Below, piece by piece: positions 34,901-44,992 of a stretch of 64,000 nt of DNA. The stretch's first letter is position 1, and every line of letters starts with the position of its first letter. The notes under the pieces are model-generated. The model saw nothing but the letters and a program-made list of their open reading frames with translations, was not told the origin of the DNA and did no database searches. Made by a program: the position numbers and the translations under genes. Location: NCBI RefSeq assembly GCF_024166365.1, contig NC_064820.1:143674001-143738000 (forward strand). The letters are read 5' to 3'. Source of the stretch: Elephas maximus indicus (lineage: Eukaryota; Chordata; Mammalia; Proboscidea; Elephantidae).

Positions 34901-35169
34901 AGCAAGAATTGCGAGATTACATCTCACGTATTTTGGATATGTTGTCAGGAGGGATCAGTCCCTGGAGAAGGTCATCATGCTTGGTAAAGTATAGGGTCAG
35001 CGGAAAAGAGGACAACCCTCAACGAGATGGATTGACACAGTGGCTGCAACAATGGGCTCAAGCATAAATATGATTGTAAGGATGGCTCAGGACCAGGCAG
35101 CATTTCATTCTGTGGTACATTGAGTAGCTATGAGTTAGAAGCGACTCAATGGCACCTAACAATAACAGC
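31946..35169 (+). mobile_element. RTE LINE, essentially full length, defective
   Basis: An RTE-clade (BovB-like) retrotransposon of about 3.2 kb, the length usual for the family. The parts in order: a 5' UTR-like start (tttgtcgtaatgtgggggc); an AP endonuclease region, about 32340-33060, with ORFs 32508-32708 and 32754-33164; a basic linker, 33180-33610; reverse transcriptase, 33650-34400, with catalytic Y-A-D-D at 34384-34395; and a C-terminal region in ORF 34404-34994, the longest surviving piece at 196 codons. The 3' tail is ggcacctaacaataacag. Several frameshifts and stops separate the pieces, so no full protein can be made. The flanks aggatgaaagag (31934-31945) and aggatgcaagag (35170-35181) are a 12-base duplication with one change. 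Confidence 0.92.
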
Positions 35170-35181
35170 AGGATGCAAGAG

Positions 35182-35999
35182 CCAAAGGCAGAAAGCTGTT
35201 ATTCTCTGGAGTCTACATTGAGGACCATGGGCATGTCAAATTGAGTTACGACTCTTCAGAACCAGGAATCCCTATAACAAGCGTTGTGTGGCCATGCCCT
35301 GCCCACATACAACTCAACATCTTTAGACTGGTGTATCATCATATCACAGATTCCAAAGTGAGATAATAAAGCACAGTTGGAGTTATTATCTAAGAAGTTG
35401 ATCATCACAAACCAACTAAACAGTGGGAAGCCAATGTTCTGGCAAATGCTTATCTGCCAGCTATTCTAGGATCACCAGTTCTCTGTTTTTTTCTCTCTAC
35501 TTCTTCAGGTGTCACACCGTACTTCACAAGGGGGTGCTATTTCCCAATGAATGCATTCAGGCATCCTAAGTAAATTTTCAGGAGACTACTACTAGACTCT
35601 CCCCTCCACCATAACTATAGAAAGTAATGGACTTCTTTTGCACATTCATTATATATTTCAGGGAGAATAAAGTATTTCCTTGAATCATTTAGTGTGCAGA
35701 GTTTGCTGGGAATGACAATGTTCAGCTGTCATTTTGCATATTTATGAAGAGGCATGAGAAGAAGTCATTTGGGGGTAGGTTTCTTTTCTTTTATAATTTT
35801 TTCATATTAAATAATGTATACCCACATTGTGGAAAAATCAGAAAACAGAACAGAAAAAAAGCCTATCATACTAACATAATCACTACGAACATTTTGGGGG
35901 TAATTCTTCCAATTACTGTTCCTATATATTCATTAAAAAAACAAACAAGCAAAGGCCTCAGCCCTAGTATATATAAAAGATAGAGTCCCTTTTCTATAA
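35182..35999. other. No gene seen; old L1-like 3' text after 35780
   Basis: 35182-35780 looks unique. After that, acccacattgtggaaaaatc, aacataatcactacgaacat and tcttccaattactgttccta resemble an old mammalian LINE 3' region without a clear boundary. Confidence 0.3.
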
Positions 36000-36296
36000 C
36001 ACAAATAATATCATAGCATTTCTTGGAAAAACTAATCCTTAAATTCATATGGAGCTGCATGGGGCCCGCGAATAGCCAAAGCAATTCTGAAAAATAACAC
36101 TTTCCAACTCAAAACGTACTATAAAGCTACAGTAATCAAAACAGTCTGGTGCTGGTTATGATGACAGGCATATCGACCAATGGAATAGAATTAAGAGTCC
36201 AGAAAAAAAAAAATATATACATCTATGGTCAATTGATTTTCGGCAAGGGTGCTAAGTCCATTCAACGTGGAGAGAATAGTCTCTTTAATAAGAGAT
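36000..36296 (+). mobile_element. L1 ORF2 C-terminal fragment, left part
   Basis: Translating across stops gives the L1 ORF2 3' coding order (an AKAILKNN stretch, then MEIELRVQK, GQLIFGKGAKSIQ). It breaks off at cttta-ataa and resumes near 37559 with ggtggtgctgggacaat, the next expected L1 bases. Confidence 0.7.
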
Positions 36297-36752
36297 GCTG
36301 GCAACTAGATGGTGCCTGGCTGCCACTACCAACTGCTCTGACAAGGATCACAATAGAGGGTCCTGGACAGAGCTGAAGAAAAATGTAGAACAAAATTCTT
36401 ACAAAAAAAGACCAGACTCATTGGTCTGGCAGAAACTGAAGAAACCCTAAGAGTATTGTCCCCGGACACCCTTTTAACTCAGTACTGAAGTCACTCCTGA
36501 GGTTTGCCCTTTAGTCAAAGATTAGGCAGGCCCATAAAACAAAACTAGACTAAATGGGCACACCAGGGGCAAGGACAAGAAGGCAGGAGGCGAAAAGAAA
36601 GCTGGTAATGGGGAACCCAAGGTCAAGAAGGGGAGAGTGTTGATATGTCGTGGGGTTGACAACCAATGTCACAAAACAATATGCGTATTGTTAAATGAGA
36701 AATTAATTTTGCTCTGTAAACCTTCATCTAAAGCACAATTAAAAAACAAAGC
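36297..36752 (+). mobile_element. L1 3' UTR (type C), first copy in the insert
   Basis: actagatggtgcctggctgc, then ggtcctggacagagctgaag, aagactcattggtct-like text, and the end gtaaaccttcatctaaagca with cacaattaaaaaac. It is 5'-truncated. It lies in an L1 together with an AfroSINE and a second copy of the same UTR. Confidence 0.78.
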
Positions 36753-36797
36753 AAAACACTACATCCTTAGTAAGTGGGTGTCTTCCTTCAAAGGAAC

Positions 36798-37005
36798 CCT
36801 GGTGGTGCAACATTTAAGAGCTTGGCTGCTAACTGAAAGGTTTGTGGTTAGAATACACCCAGCAGCTCCTCAGGAGAAAGACCTGGAAATATGCTTGTGT
36901 AAAGATTATATCGTAGGAAACCCTATAGGACAGTTCTACTCTGTCACATGGGGTTGCTATGAGTTGAAGATCGACTTGTCACTACCCAACAACAACATCT
37001 TGCTT
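36798..37005 (+). repeat. AfroSINE (long form)
   Basis: aaccctggtggtgcaacatt, the B-box region ggtttgtggttagaatacac, the internal block agacctggaaatatgcttgt and the tail gctatgagttgaagatcgac. It lies between two L1 3' UTR pieces. Confidence 0.85.
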
Positions 37006-37109
37006 CAAACAGGAGCTCAGGAAGGGGTGAATGGTTTCCTCTCTGCTTCACAGCTTCAATGTGATGAAAAGTTTATCAGCGAGACCTCCGCAATCAGAAG
37101 TTTCCAACC
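37006..37109. other. Unassigned linker between SINE and second L1 3' UTR
   Basis: This does not match the surrounding L1 or the 3' UTR family. It looks like flanking DNA carried or trapped between the two UTR pieces. Confidence 0.4.
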
Positions 37110-37558
37110 TTAAGAATGAAGAAAACCAAAGATACAAGGGAAAGATAAGTTCAAAGAACTAATGGACCACAACTACCACAGCCTCCACCAGACTGAGTCC
37201 GGCACAACCAGATGGTGCCTGGCTACCACCACTGACTGCTCTGACAGGGATCACAATACAGGGTCCTGGACAGAGCTGAAGAAAAACATAGAACAAAATT
37301 CTAGCTCACAAAAAAAGATTTACTGGTCTGACAGAGACTGGAGAAACCCCAGAAATATGGCCCCTGGACACCCTTATATCTCAGTACGGAAGTCGTTCCT
37401 GAGGTTCACCCTTCAGCCAAAGATTAGACAGGCACATAAAACAAAGCTAGACTAAAGGGGCACACCAGCTCAGAGGCAAGGACAAGAAGGCAGGAGGGGA
37501 TAGGAAAGATGATAATGGGGAACCCAAGGTTGAGAAGGGGCAAGTGTTGACATATCAA
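37110..37558 (+). mobile_element. L1 3' UTR (type C), second copy in the insert
   Basis: aactaatggaccacaactac, agcctccaccagactgagtc, then the same body as the first copy. It ends early at gtgttgacatatc followed by aaataaaaaaaa, without the last about 90 bases seen in the first copy. The host L1 resumes directly after it. Confidence 0.75.
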
Positions 37559-38765
37559 ATAAAAAAAAGGTGGTGCTGGGACAATGCAAAATAATGTAGC
37601 TGGACCCATACCTCATACCATATATGAAAATTAACTCAAAATGAATCAAAGACCTAAACATGAAAACTAAAACCATATATCTCTTAGGAGAAAAGATAGG
37701 GGTAATGTTTTGGAACCTAGTTTTGACAATGGATTCTTAGATATGATACCAAAAGCACAAGCAACAAACAAAAAACTTGGCAAGTTGGACTTCATCAAAA
37801 CTAAAAACTTTTGTGCATCAAAGGATTATCAATGAAGTGAAGAGACCATCTACCGAATGGGAGAATATATTTGGGAATCACATATTGGATAAGGGTTTAA
37901 TATCCAGAATATATAAAGAACTCCAATAACTTAACAACAACAAAAAAAGACAACCCAATTAAAAAAATGGGCAAAGAACTGAAACAGACATTTTGCTAAG
38001 GAGTATGTCAGTCATTAGGGAAATGCAAATCAGAACCATAATGAGATACCATTTCAAACTCTCTAGGATGGCTATGATCAGAAAAACGGAAAACAAGTAT
38101 TGGCAAGGATGTGAAGAAACTGTGACACTCACCCATTGATGGTGGTATTGTAAATGGTGCAGCTGCTGTGGAAAATAGTTAGGCAGTTCCTCAGAAAGTT
38201 AAACATAGAATTGCCATATGACCCAGCAATTCCACTCCTAGGTATATACTCAAAAGAATTGAAAGTAGAGACTCAAAAAGAGAGTTGTACACCAGTGTTC
38301 ATTACAGCACTATTTACAACAGCCAAAAGGTGGAAACAACCTAAATGTTCATCAATAGATGAATAGATAAACAAAATGTAGTATATACATACAATGCAAT
38401 ATTACTCTGCCATAAAGAGAAACGAAGTCTTGATACACACTACAACATGGTTGAATCTTGAAAACATTATGCTAACTGAAGTAAGTCAGTCACAAAAGGA
38501 CAAATAGTGTATGATTCCACTTACATGAAATATCTAGAATAGGCAAACGTATAAAGATCAAAGTTTATTAGTGGTTACCAGGGGACAGTAGGAAGAGGAC
38601 AAGGGGGAATTATTTCTTAAGGGGCACTGAGCTGCTGTTTAGAAATGCATAGTGGTAATGGTTGCACAGCGTGATGAATGTAATTAAGTCACTGAGTTGT
38701 ACATGTAAAAAATCCTGAAATAGCAAATGTTTTGCTATACATGTTTTTACCACAATAAAAATAAT
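37559..38765 (+). mobile_element. L1 ORF2 C-terminal end and 3' UTR, right part
   Basis: The ORF2 3' coding order with many stops: GFLDMIPKAQATNKK, then NGAAAVENS and PRYILKRIES-type text. The standard L1 3' end follows (aaaggacaaatagtgtatga, then ttccacttacatgaaat). It ends accacaataaaaataat. The ORF at 38154-38366 is one intact piece. It belongs to an older L1M lineage than the 3' UTRs inserted in it. Confidence 0.78.
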
Positions 38766-38804
38766 ATTGTAGCATTTCTACATATTATTATCTATTTTTC
38801 ACAA

Positions 38805-38990
38805 AAAACCCGTTGCCACCTAGTCGATTCTGACTCACAGCGACAAGGAACCTACTCATACTCTATAGGACAGAGTAGAACAGCCCTATAGGGTATCCAA
38901 GGAGCTGATGGTGGATTTGGAATGCCAACATTTTGGTTAGTAGCCAAACACTTAACCACTGTGCCACCAGGGCTCCATTTTTTTTTTTTT
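38805..38990 (-). repeat. AfroSINE (short form)
   Basis: The plus-strand text gttgccacctagtcgattct (tail), ctctataggacagagtagaa, ccactgtgccaccagggctc (head) is reversed. It is flanked by tttttcacaa on both sides (38795-38804, 38987-38996). Confidence 0.9.
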
Positions 38991-39034
38991 TCACAAGGAT
39001 TGCTTTATTCTTAATATTTTTTCTTTTCTTTTCT

Positions 39035-40128
39035 TTTCTTTAATTGAAATTTAGATGAAGGTTTACAGAACAAACTAGTTTCTCATCAAAAAGTTAGTAT
39101 ACACGTTGTTGTATGACATTGGTTAACAATCCCATGACATGTCAACACTCTCCCTTATCAACCCTGGGTTCCCTATTACCAGCTTTCCTGTTCCCTCCTG
39201 CCTTCCAGTCCCTGCCACAGGTCTGGTGCACCCCTTTAGTCTTGTTTTGTTCCATGGGCCTGTTCTATCTTTGGCTGAAGGGTGAACCTCTAGAGTGGCC
39301 TCATTACTGAGCTGAAAGAGTGTTCAGGGGCCATACTCTCAGGGTTTCTATAGTCTCTGTCAGGCCAGCAAGTCTGGTCTTTTTTTTTTTGAGCTAGAAT
39401 TTTGTTCTACATTTTTCTTTAGCTCTGTCCAAGACCCTCTATTGTAATCCCTGTCTGAGCAGTCAGTGGTGGTAGCTGGGTACCATCTAGTTGTACTGGA
39501 CTCAGTTTGGTGGAGGCTGTGGTAGATGTGGTCCATTAGTCCTTTGGACTAATCATCCCTATGTGTCTTCAGTTTTCTTCACTCTTCCTTGCTCCCGAAG
39601 GGGTGAGACCAGTGGAGTATCCTAGATGGCAGCTCACAGGCTTTTAAGACCTCAGATGCTACTCACCAAAGTAGAATGTAGAACATTTTCTTTATAAACT
39701 CTAATATGCCAGTTGAGGTAGATGTTCCCGGAGACCGTGGTCCCCACAGCCCTCAGCCCAGCAATTCAGTCCCTCATAGAGTTTGGATGTGTCTATGGAG
39801 CTACCATGACCTTGCCTTGTATACGTTGTGCTGGCTTCCCCAGTATTGTGTACTGTCTTACCCTTCACTGAAGTTACCACTTATCTTTTGTCTATTAAGT
39901 GTTTTTACATCCCCACCCCTTCCTCCCTCGTAACCATCAAATATTTTTTTTTGTATGTAAACATTTTCATGAGTTTTCACAGTAGTGGTCTCATGCAATA
40001 TTTGTCCTTTTGTGATTGATTTATTTCACTCAGCATAATGTCCTCCAGATGCATCTATGTTATGAGATGCTTCACAGATTCAGCATTGTTCCTTATTGTT
40101 GAGTTTATTGCTGTCATTTTGTAGTGCT
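39035..40128 (-). mobile_element. L1 3' end (type C)
   Basis: In reverse: the end of ORF2-like text (ggacattatgctgagtgaaa, cacaaaaggacaaatattgc), then the type C 3' UTR (gatggtacccagctaccacc, ccttcagccaaagatagaac) to gtaaaccttcatctaaattt and an AG-rich tail. It abuts the T-run (antisense poly(A)) of the ORF1-only element at 40129. Confidence 0.75.
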
Positions 40129-41640
40129 TTTTTTTTTTTTTTTTTTTTTGTGGTGCTAATGTTTTCCTTGTTCCTCTTATTTTCCTGGGCTGAGTTCCCT
40201 TTGTTTGTGGATTTCCTTTTCCTTTCTTTGGTTTTTATTGAGACTTTATGTTTTCTTCTTTATTTTGGTGAGTAGGTTTGTTAACTTTCTTTGTGGTTAC
40301 CTTGAAATTTACCCTTATCTTCCTTGGTTTGAACAATTCTATTATTACTCGGTATTGCCTTGCCTTCCTCTCCATGAGAAAGTTCTATACGTATACTGTT
40401 TATTCCCTCTTTTATTGTTCTGATGCTGTTGTCATTTACAGATTAACCCTTCTGGTTCCCTGTTGCAATTGTTTGGTTTTGGATAGTCCTTGAGAGTTCA
40501 TTTCCTAGGTTGGTATCTGGCTGGTACAATCTTTTGTCCTAGATTCAGGCTGTGGTCTGATGTTGTTTTTTCTCAGACTGAAGGACTCCCTTTAATAATT
40601 CCTGTAAGTTTGTTTGGTTTTTACATATTCCCTTAATTTCTGTTTATCTGGAAATGTCCTAATTTCACCATCATATTTGCAAGAGAGTTTTGCAGAATAT
40701 ATCATTCTGGTTGGCAATTTTTTTCTTTCAAGGTTTTATATATTGTCACCCCATTGCCTTCTTGCCTGCATGGTTTCTGCCAAGTAATCAGAGCTTAGTC
40801 TTAGCGTTTCACCTATGTTTTTTGACTTTTAGTTTTTCTCGAGCTGCTGTCAGGATTCTTTCTTTGTCTTTGGGTTTAGCGAGTGTGATTATGCTATGCC
40901 TTGGTGATTTTCTTTTGGGGTCTATCCTATATGGGTCTTGTTGAGCTTCTTGGATGGTCAGCTTTTTATCTTTCATGATATTAGGGAAGATTTCTGTCAC
41001 CAATTCTTCAATGTGTTTTTCATTTTCTCCCCATTATGGAATTCCAATCACTCACAAATTTTTGCTTTTGATCGTATTCCACATCATTTTCAGGGTTTCT
41101 TCACTTTTCTTCATTCTTTTTCCCGATTTTTCCTCAAAGTGGCATCTATTTTTTTGTCTTCAATTTTCCTGATCCTGTCTTCTATTATTTCAAGCCTGCT
41201 TCTCAAACCTTCTATGACACTGTCCATTTCTGAAATCTTGTTATCTTTTGAATTTCTAATTGTTGTTTTTGTGTGATTTCTGGTTGTGAATTTATTTTGA
41301 CATTTTGTTTCTGTATTATTTTCCTGAAGTCTTCTATTGTTTTGTCTGTCTTTTCCAAGTATTTGTCTACTTTTTCCTCATTTTGTGTGTGCTTTTTCCT
41401 TCATCTCTTAGATAATTCTGAATAATAGAGATTTGAATTCCCTATCAGGTAGTTCCAGTGCCTTTTCTTCTACTGGAGAGTCATCTGGTGCTTTATTTTG
41501 AACTCTTACTGGAACCATCCTGTCCCCTTTTTTTTTTTTTTTAATATGTTTTGACATTGTCTGCTGTCTTCTGGACATTTAGTAGGTTATTTTCTTCATT
41601 TATTGATTGTAGATTTGTTTGTTTCTTCCTGCTGTTTTAT
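40129..41640 (-). mobile_element. HAL1-like element: ORF1 and 3' part
   Basis: On the minus strand this reads a coiled-coil region (41600-41100), then L1 ORF1-type RNA-binding text: an EKHIEELVTEIFPN stretch, DPKRKSPRHSII and KERILTAAREK in ORF 40809-41003, continuing in other frames to a KYDGEIRTFPDKQKLREY motif near 40650. No ORF2 (endonuclease/RT) follows. About 450 bases later comes a 22-base A run (T run at 40129-40150 on plus). ORF1 without ORF2 is the layout of HAL1 (half-L1), which moves using L1 proteins in trans. Stops and shifts make it dead. An internally deleted L1 is the alternative. Confidence 0.6.
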
Positions 41641-43190
41641 TTGATTATGTCTGAGCAGGCAGGCTGTGTGTTGTTTGCTCACCTGTGGTCAAGATACTTT
41701 TCACCATCTTGTCTAATGGGTAGGGCCAGTTGCTTAGCTGTAGTGCAGCAGGGAAGGTCCAGCTGAAGGGGGAGGGTTGAGATCGGTTGTTTGTGGCATG
41801 TACTGGGGCCAACACAGTGGGCCAAGGGTCAGTGCAATGTAGGTTCTGGTAGGCCTTGCCTGTGCTTCTTGGGGGGTGTGATGTTCAGTGCACAGTGCAA
41901 ATAGGCAGGAGGGAGAAGGGACCTTGTGATGTGTGGCGCTAAGTTGGGTATGGGAAGGAAGAGAAAGAGGAGAGAGAAACAGGAACCAAAAAAAAAAAAG
42001 GGCTAAGGCAGCCTGCCATTGAAGTGGAGAGACAAGAAACCGAGAAATGAAGAAAAGGAAAAATGAAAAAGAAAAAATATATATATAAATAACTAAAAAT
42101 TAAAAAGAAAGAAATACTTCCAGAAATCCCATCGATGACCAGGGAAATGCCTCCCAGGCCTCGGGGCACAGCCTGTCTAGAAGGTGCAGAGATGGCAGAC
42201 AGTGCCAGATATTCTGGGGACAGGAAAAGATGGAGAGTAGAGAGAGACAAGAAACTGAGAAATGAAGAAAAACAAAAAGGAGAAAAGAAAAAGAAGAAAA
42301 TTAAAAAAGAAAGAAAGAAAGAAAGAAATGCCCCCAGGGATCCCACCAGTACAGTTGCATGGACCAGGGAAATAGCACCCAAGCCACACAGTACAGCCCG
42401 ACTAGAAGGGGCAGAGATGGCATACAGCGCCGGGTTTCAGGAGACAGGAAAGGAAGGTAGGTACAGAAAGACGAGAAACTGAGAAATGAAGAAAAACCAA
42501 AGGAAAAAAAGAATACAAACAAAAAAAAAAGTCCCCAGAGATCCCACCAATGTGGAAGCTCTAACCAGGGAAGCAGTTCCCCAACCGAGCAGTGCTTGAC
42601 AGCCTGTCAAGAAGTGAAGACAGCACACAGAGCCATGTGTTCAAGAGAAAGGAAAGGAAGAAGGTGAAAGGGAAGAAACCAAAAGAAGCCAAAAAAAAAA
42701 AACCCCAGCAACAAACAAATGGCACTCAAGGAGCTGGCTGGTGTGGGTGGGGCAATTCCAAGCGGCACAGAGCTGATGCCTCCCCACCGAGCGACTGTGG
42801 CCTGCTGAGAAGTGGCAGAGGCCAAGCAAGGGGAAGAAGGATGAGGGGTGGGAAAGCGTGTTTTGCTGGTTGCCAGGTGCTATGTCTCCTGCTGGGAGCT
42901 GCATGAAGCTGCTTTCCCATAGTCCCTGTCTGCCGATCTCCAACAGGACTCCAAGATGGCGAATCGTGCTTTGTTAGCTGATAGGGGACCTTTGCTCCAT
43001 ATCTCTTCTTGCTCTGTGTTCTCTGTCAGTTTCTTATTCCATTCCATGTTTGGTTGAGTTCTTTATCTCTTCATTTGATGCTTAGGATTGACATTTGTCT
43101 GTTTTACTTAGTTTTTCAGGTCTTTGCTGTAAAGGGTCAATGTAGTGTTTCTGTCTATAGCACTTTTTCTTCTCATATCCACTAGATTCT
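41641..43190 (-). repeat. 5' UTR of the HAL1-like element with tandem repeats
   Basis: Upstream of ORF1 on the minus strand lies GC-richer DNA with repeats of about 190-225 bases. The marker gagaaatgaagaaaa recurs at 42042, 42257 and 42481, with a weaker unit near 42672. Each unit also has cagagatggca-type and gaccagggaaatag-type blocks. At the outer end, caagatggcg (42953-42962) resembles a YY1 site, common in L1 5' ends but here antisense to the element. The layout is like L1 monomer promoters. The outer edge near 43190 is uncertain. Confidence 0.5.
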
Positions 43191-43261
43191 TTTAGGAATT
43201 GGTTCTTCATTCCTTTATGCATTTATTTATTAGCATTGTAAAGTTTTATTGATACATAAAG

Positions 43262-43391
43262 AGAAGTCATAGCAGATAGTAGTTAAGAGAGTAGGCTCTG
43301 GAATTAAACAGACAGGGGTTTTAATCCTCGATCTATGGCTTTATAGCCAAGTGACGTTGGGCAAGTTACCTCACCTCTATATGCCTCAGAG
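43262..43391 (+). repeat. MIR SINE, left part
   Basis: aagagagtaggctctggaat, then ttttaatcctcgatctatgg, tagccaagtgacgttgggca and agttacctcacctct is the MIR core in order. It is cut by an AfroSINE; the bases atgcctcagag (43381-43391) are its duplicated target. Confidence 0.85.
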
Positions 43392-43554
43392 AGCCCTGGT
43401 GCCATAGTGGTTAAGAGCTCTGCTGCTAACCAAAAACCGACAGTTTGAATCCACTGGCCACTTCTTGGAAACCCTGTGGGACAGTTCTACTCTGTACTGT
43501 TGGGTCACTATGAGTTGGAATTGACTTGATGGCAGTGGGCTTGGTTGGTTTACA
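43392..43554 (+). repeat. AfroSINE (short form)
   Basis: agccctggtgccatagtggt, then the B-box region cagtttgaatccactgg and the tail gagttggaattgacttgatg. Inserted in a MIR; the target duplication atgcctcagag recurs right after it. Confidence 0.9.
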
Positions 43555-43675
43555 TGCCTCAGAGTCTTCATCTATAAATTAAGAATATTAATGGTACCTA
43601 ACTCAAAGGGTTTTTAAGAGGAATAAATAAGTTAATCTTTGTAAAAGCCTTAAAACAGTTGGTGAGTAATACTTG
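43555..43675 (+). repeat. MIR SINE, right part
   Basis: gcctcagagtcttcatctat, tggtacctaactcaaagggt, ttttaagaggaataaataag, then aaagccttaaaacag: the expected second half of MIR. Confidence 0.82.
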
Positions 43676-43679
43676 CTGT

Positions 43680-43858
43680 CATGACAACCCTGTGTGTGTC
43701 AGAGTAGAACTGTGTTCCATTGGGTTTTCAATGGCTAATTTTTCAGAAATAGATTTCCAGGCCTTTCTTCCAAGGTACCTTTGGGTAATCTCTGACCTAT
43801 AACCTGTTGATTAGCAGCTGAGCACATTAATCATTTGCACCACCCAGGGACTCCAAAA
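43680..43858 (-). repeat. AfroSINE (long form, old)
   Basis: Reversed: tgtcagagtagaactgtgtt, aatagatttccaggcctttc, gattagcagctgagcacatt and the head accacccagggactcc. Confidence 0.8.
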
Positions 43859-43867
43859 TAGTGATTC

Positions 43868-43982
43868 AGTAGGACAGAGTAGAACTGCCCATAGAGTTTC
43901 CAAGGAGCGTATGGTGGATTCAAACAGCTGACCTTTTGATTAGCAGCTGTAGAACTTAACCACTATGCCACCAGAGTTTCCA
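43868..43982 (-). repeat. AfroSINE, tail missing
   Basis: Reversed: aggacagagtagaactgccc, then gattagcagctgtagaactt and actatgccaccagagtttcc. The RTE-like tail half is absent. Confidence 0.82.
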
Positions 43983-44504
43983 AAGTAATGCCTAGCAAAT
44001 AATAAACATTAGCTATATTTCCTTTTGCATGAACTCTAGGTATTTAAAGAATGTAAACACTAAATAAATTTGTTCTTTCTAGAAGAAACAAATTGTATGG
44101 GGAAAACTGAATGTCAAACACGATGAAAGTTGTTGATAGTCAGCCCAACATAAAGGTACTCACATTCAAAGAGAAGCTGGCAACTCTTTCGTTCTGCTTT
44201 GTCTTGCCCCCCATCCCCTTCTATTCCCCTGACTCCTGCCCCACATACAACCTCAGGCTGGAAATTTGGGTTATGAAAATAGTGGGTGGTGAACTAATGT
44301 TCTTTTTTACCTTTCAGACTCTGTCACATAGGCATATTTGTCTCCAGCAGGAAGGAGTCTGAGGGAGTTTTCTCTTGAGAAACTGAATGGTTACAGAGAA
44401 CAGATCTCTATGAACTGGTTTTGGGAGAGCCTGTCCTTAAAAAGGGCATCTCAGCACCTCATGTCACCCAACAGTGAAAACTACAGGCAGCAAGCTCAGG
44501 CCAA
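43983..44504. other. No gene seen
   Basis: Unique-looking DNA. ORF 44111-44362 has no recognisable domain. Confidence 0.35.
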
Positions 44505-44514
44505 GGACTACCAG

Positions 44515-44982
44515 TTTTTTTTTAATTTTTTATTGTGCTTTAAGTGAAAGTTTACAAATCAAGTCAGCCTCTCATACAAAAACTTATATACACCTTGCTA
44601 TGTACTCCTAGTTGGTCTCCCCCTAATGAGACAGCACACTCCTCCTCTCCACCCTGTATTCCCTGTGTCCATTCAGCCAGCTACTGTCCCCCTCTGCCTT
44701 CTCATCTCACCTCCAGACAGAAGCTGCCACATAGTCTCATGTGTCTACTTGAGCCAAGAAACTCACTTCTCACCAGTATAATTTTCTGTCTTATACTCCA
44801 GTCCAATCTCTGTCTGAAGAGTTGGTTTTGGGAATGGTTCCACTCTTGGGCTAACAGAAGGTCTGGGCAGTATGACTTCCGGGGTCCTTCTAGTCTCAGT
44901 CAGACCATTAAGTCTGGTCTTTTTATGAGAATTTGAGGTCTGCATCCCACTGCTCTCCTGCTCCATCAGGGATTCTCTGTTG
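44515..44982 (-). mobile_element. L1 3' UTR (type A), truncated
   Basis: Reversed: Ts, tttattgtgctttaagtgaa, cagccagctactgtccccct, gggctaacagaaggtctggg. The flanks ggactaccag (44505-44514) and ggaccaccag (44983-44992) are a 10-base duplication with one change. ORFs across it on both strands are noise. Confidence 0.85.
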
Positions 44983-44992
44983 GGACCACCAG

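Noticed and set aside
34404..34994. 196-codon ORF as a host gene
   Set aside because: It is the C-terminal part of a broken RTE reverse transcriptase ORF.
41939..42382. 147-codon minus-strand ORF rich in Phe and Ser
   Set aside because: It is the pyrimidine strand of the purine-rich 5' repeats, so the composition alone keeps it open.
41990..42900. CRISPR-like or satellite array
   Set aside because: Four imperfect units of unequal length next to a LINE ORF1 fit a retrotransposon 5' UTR better.
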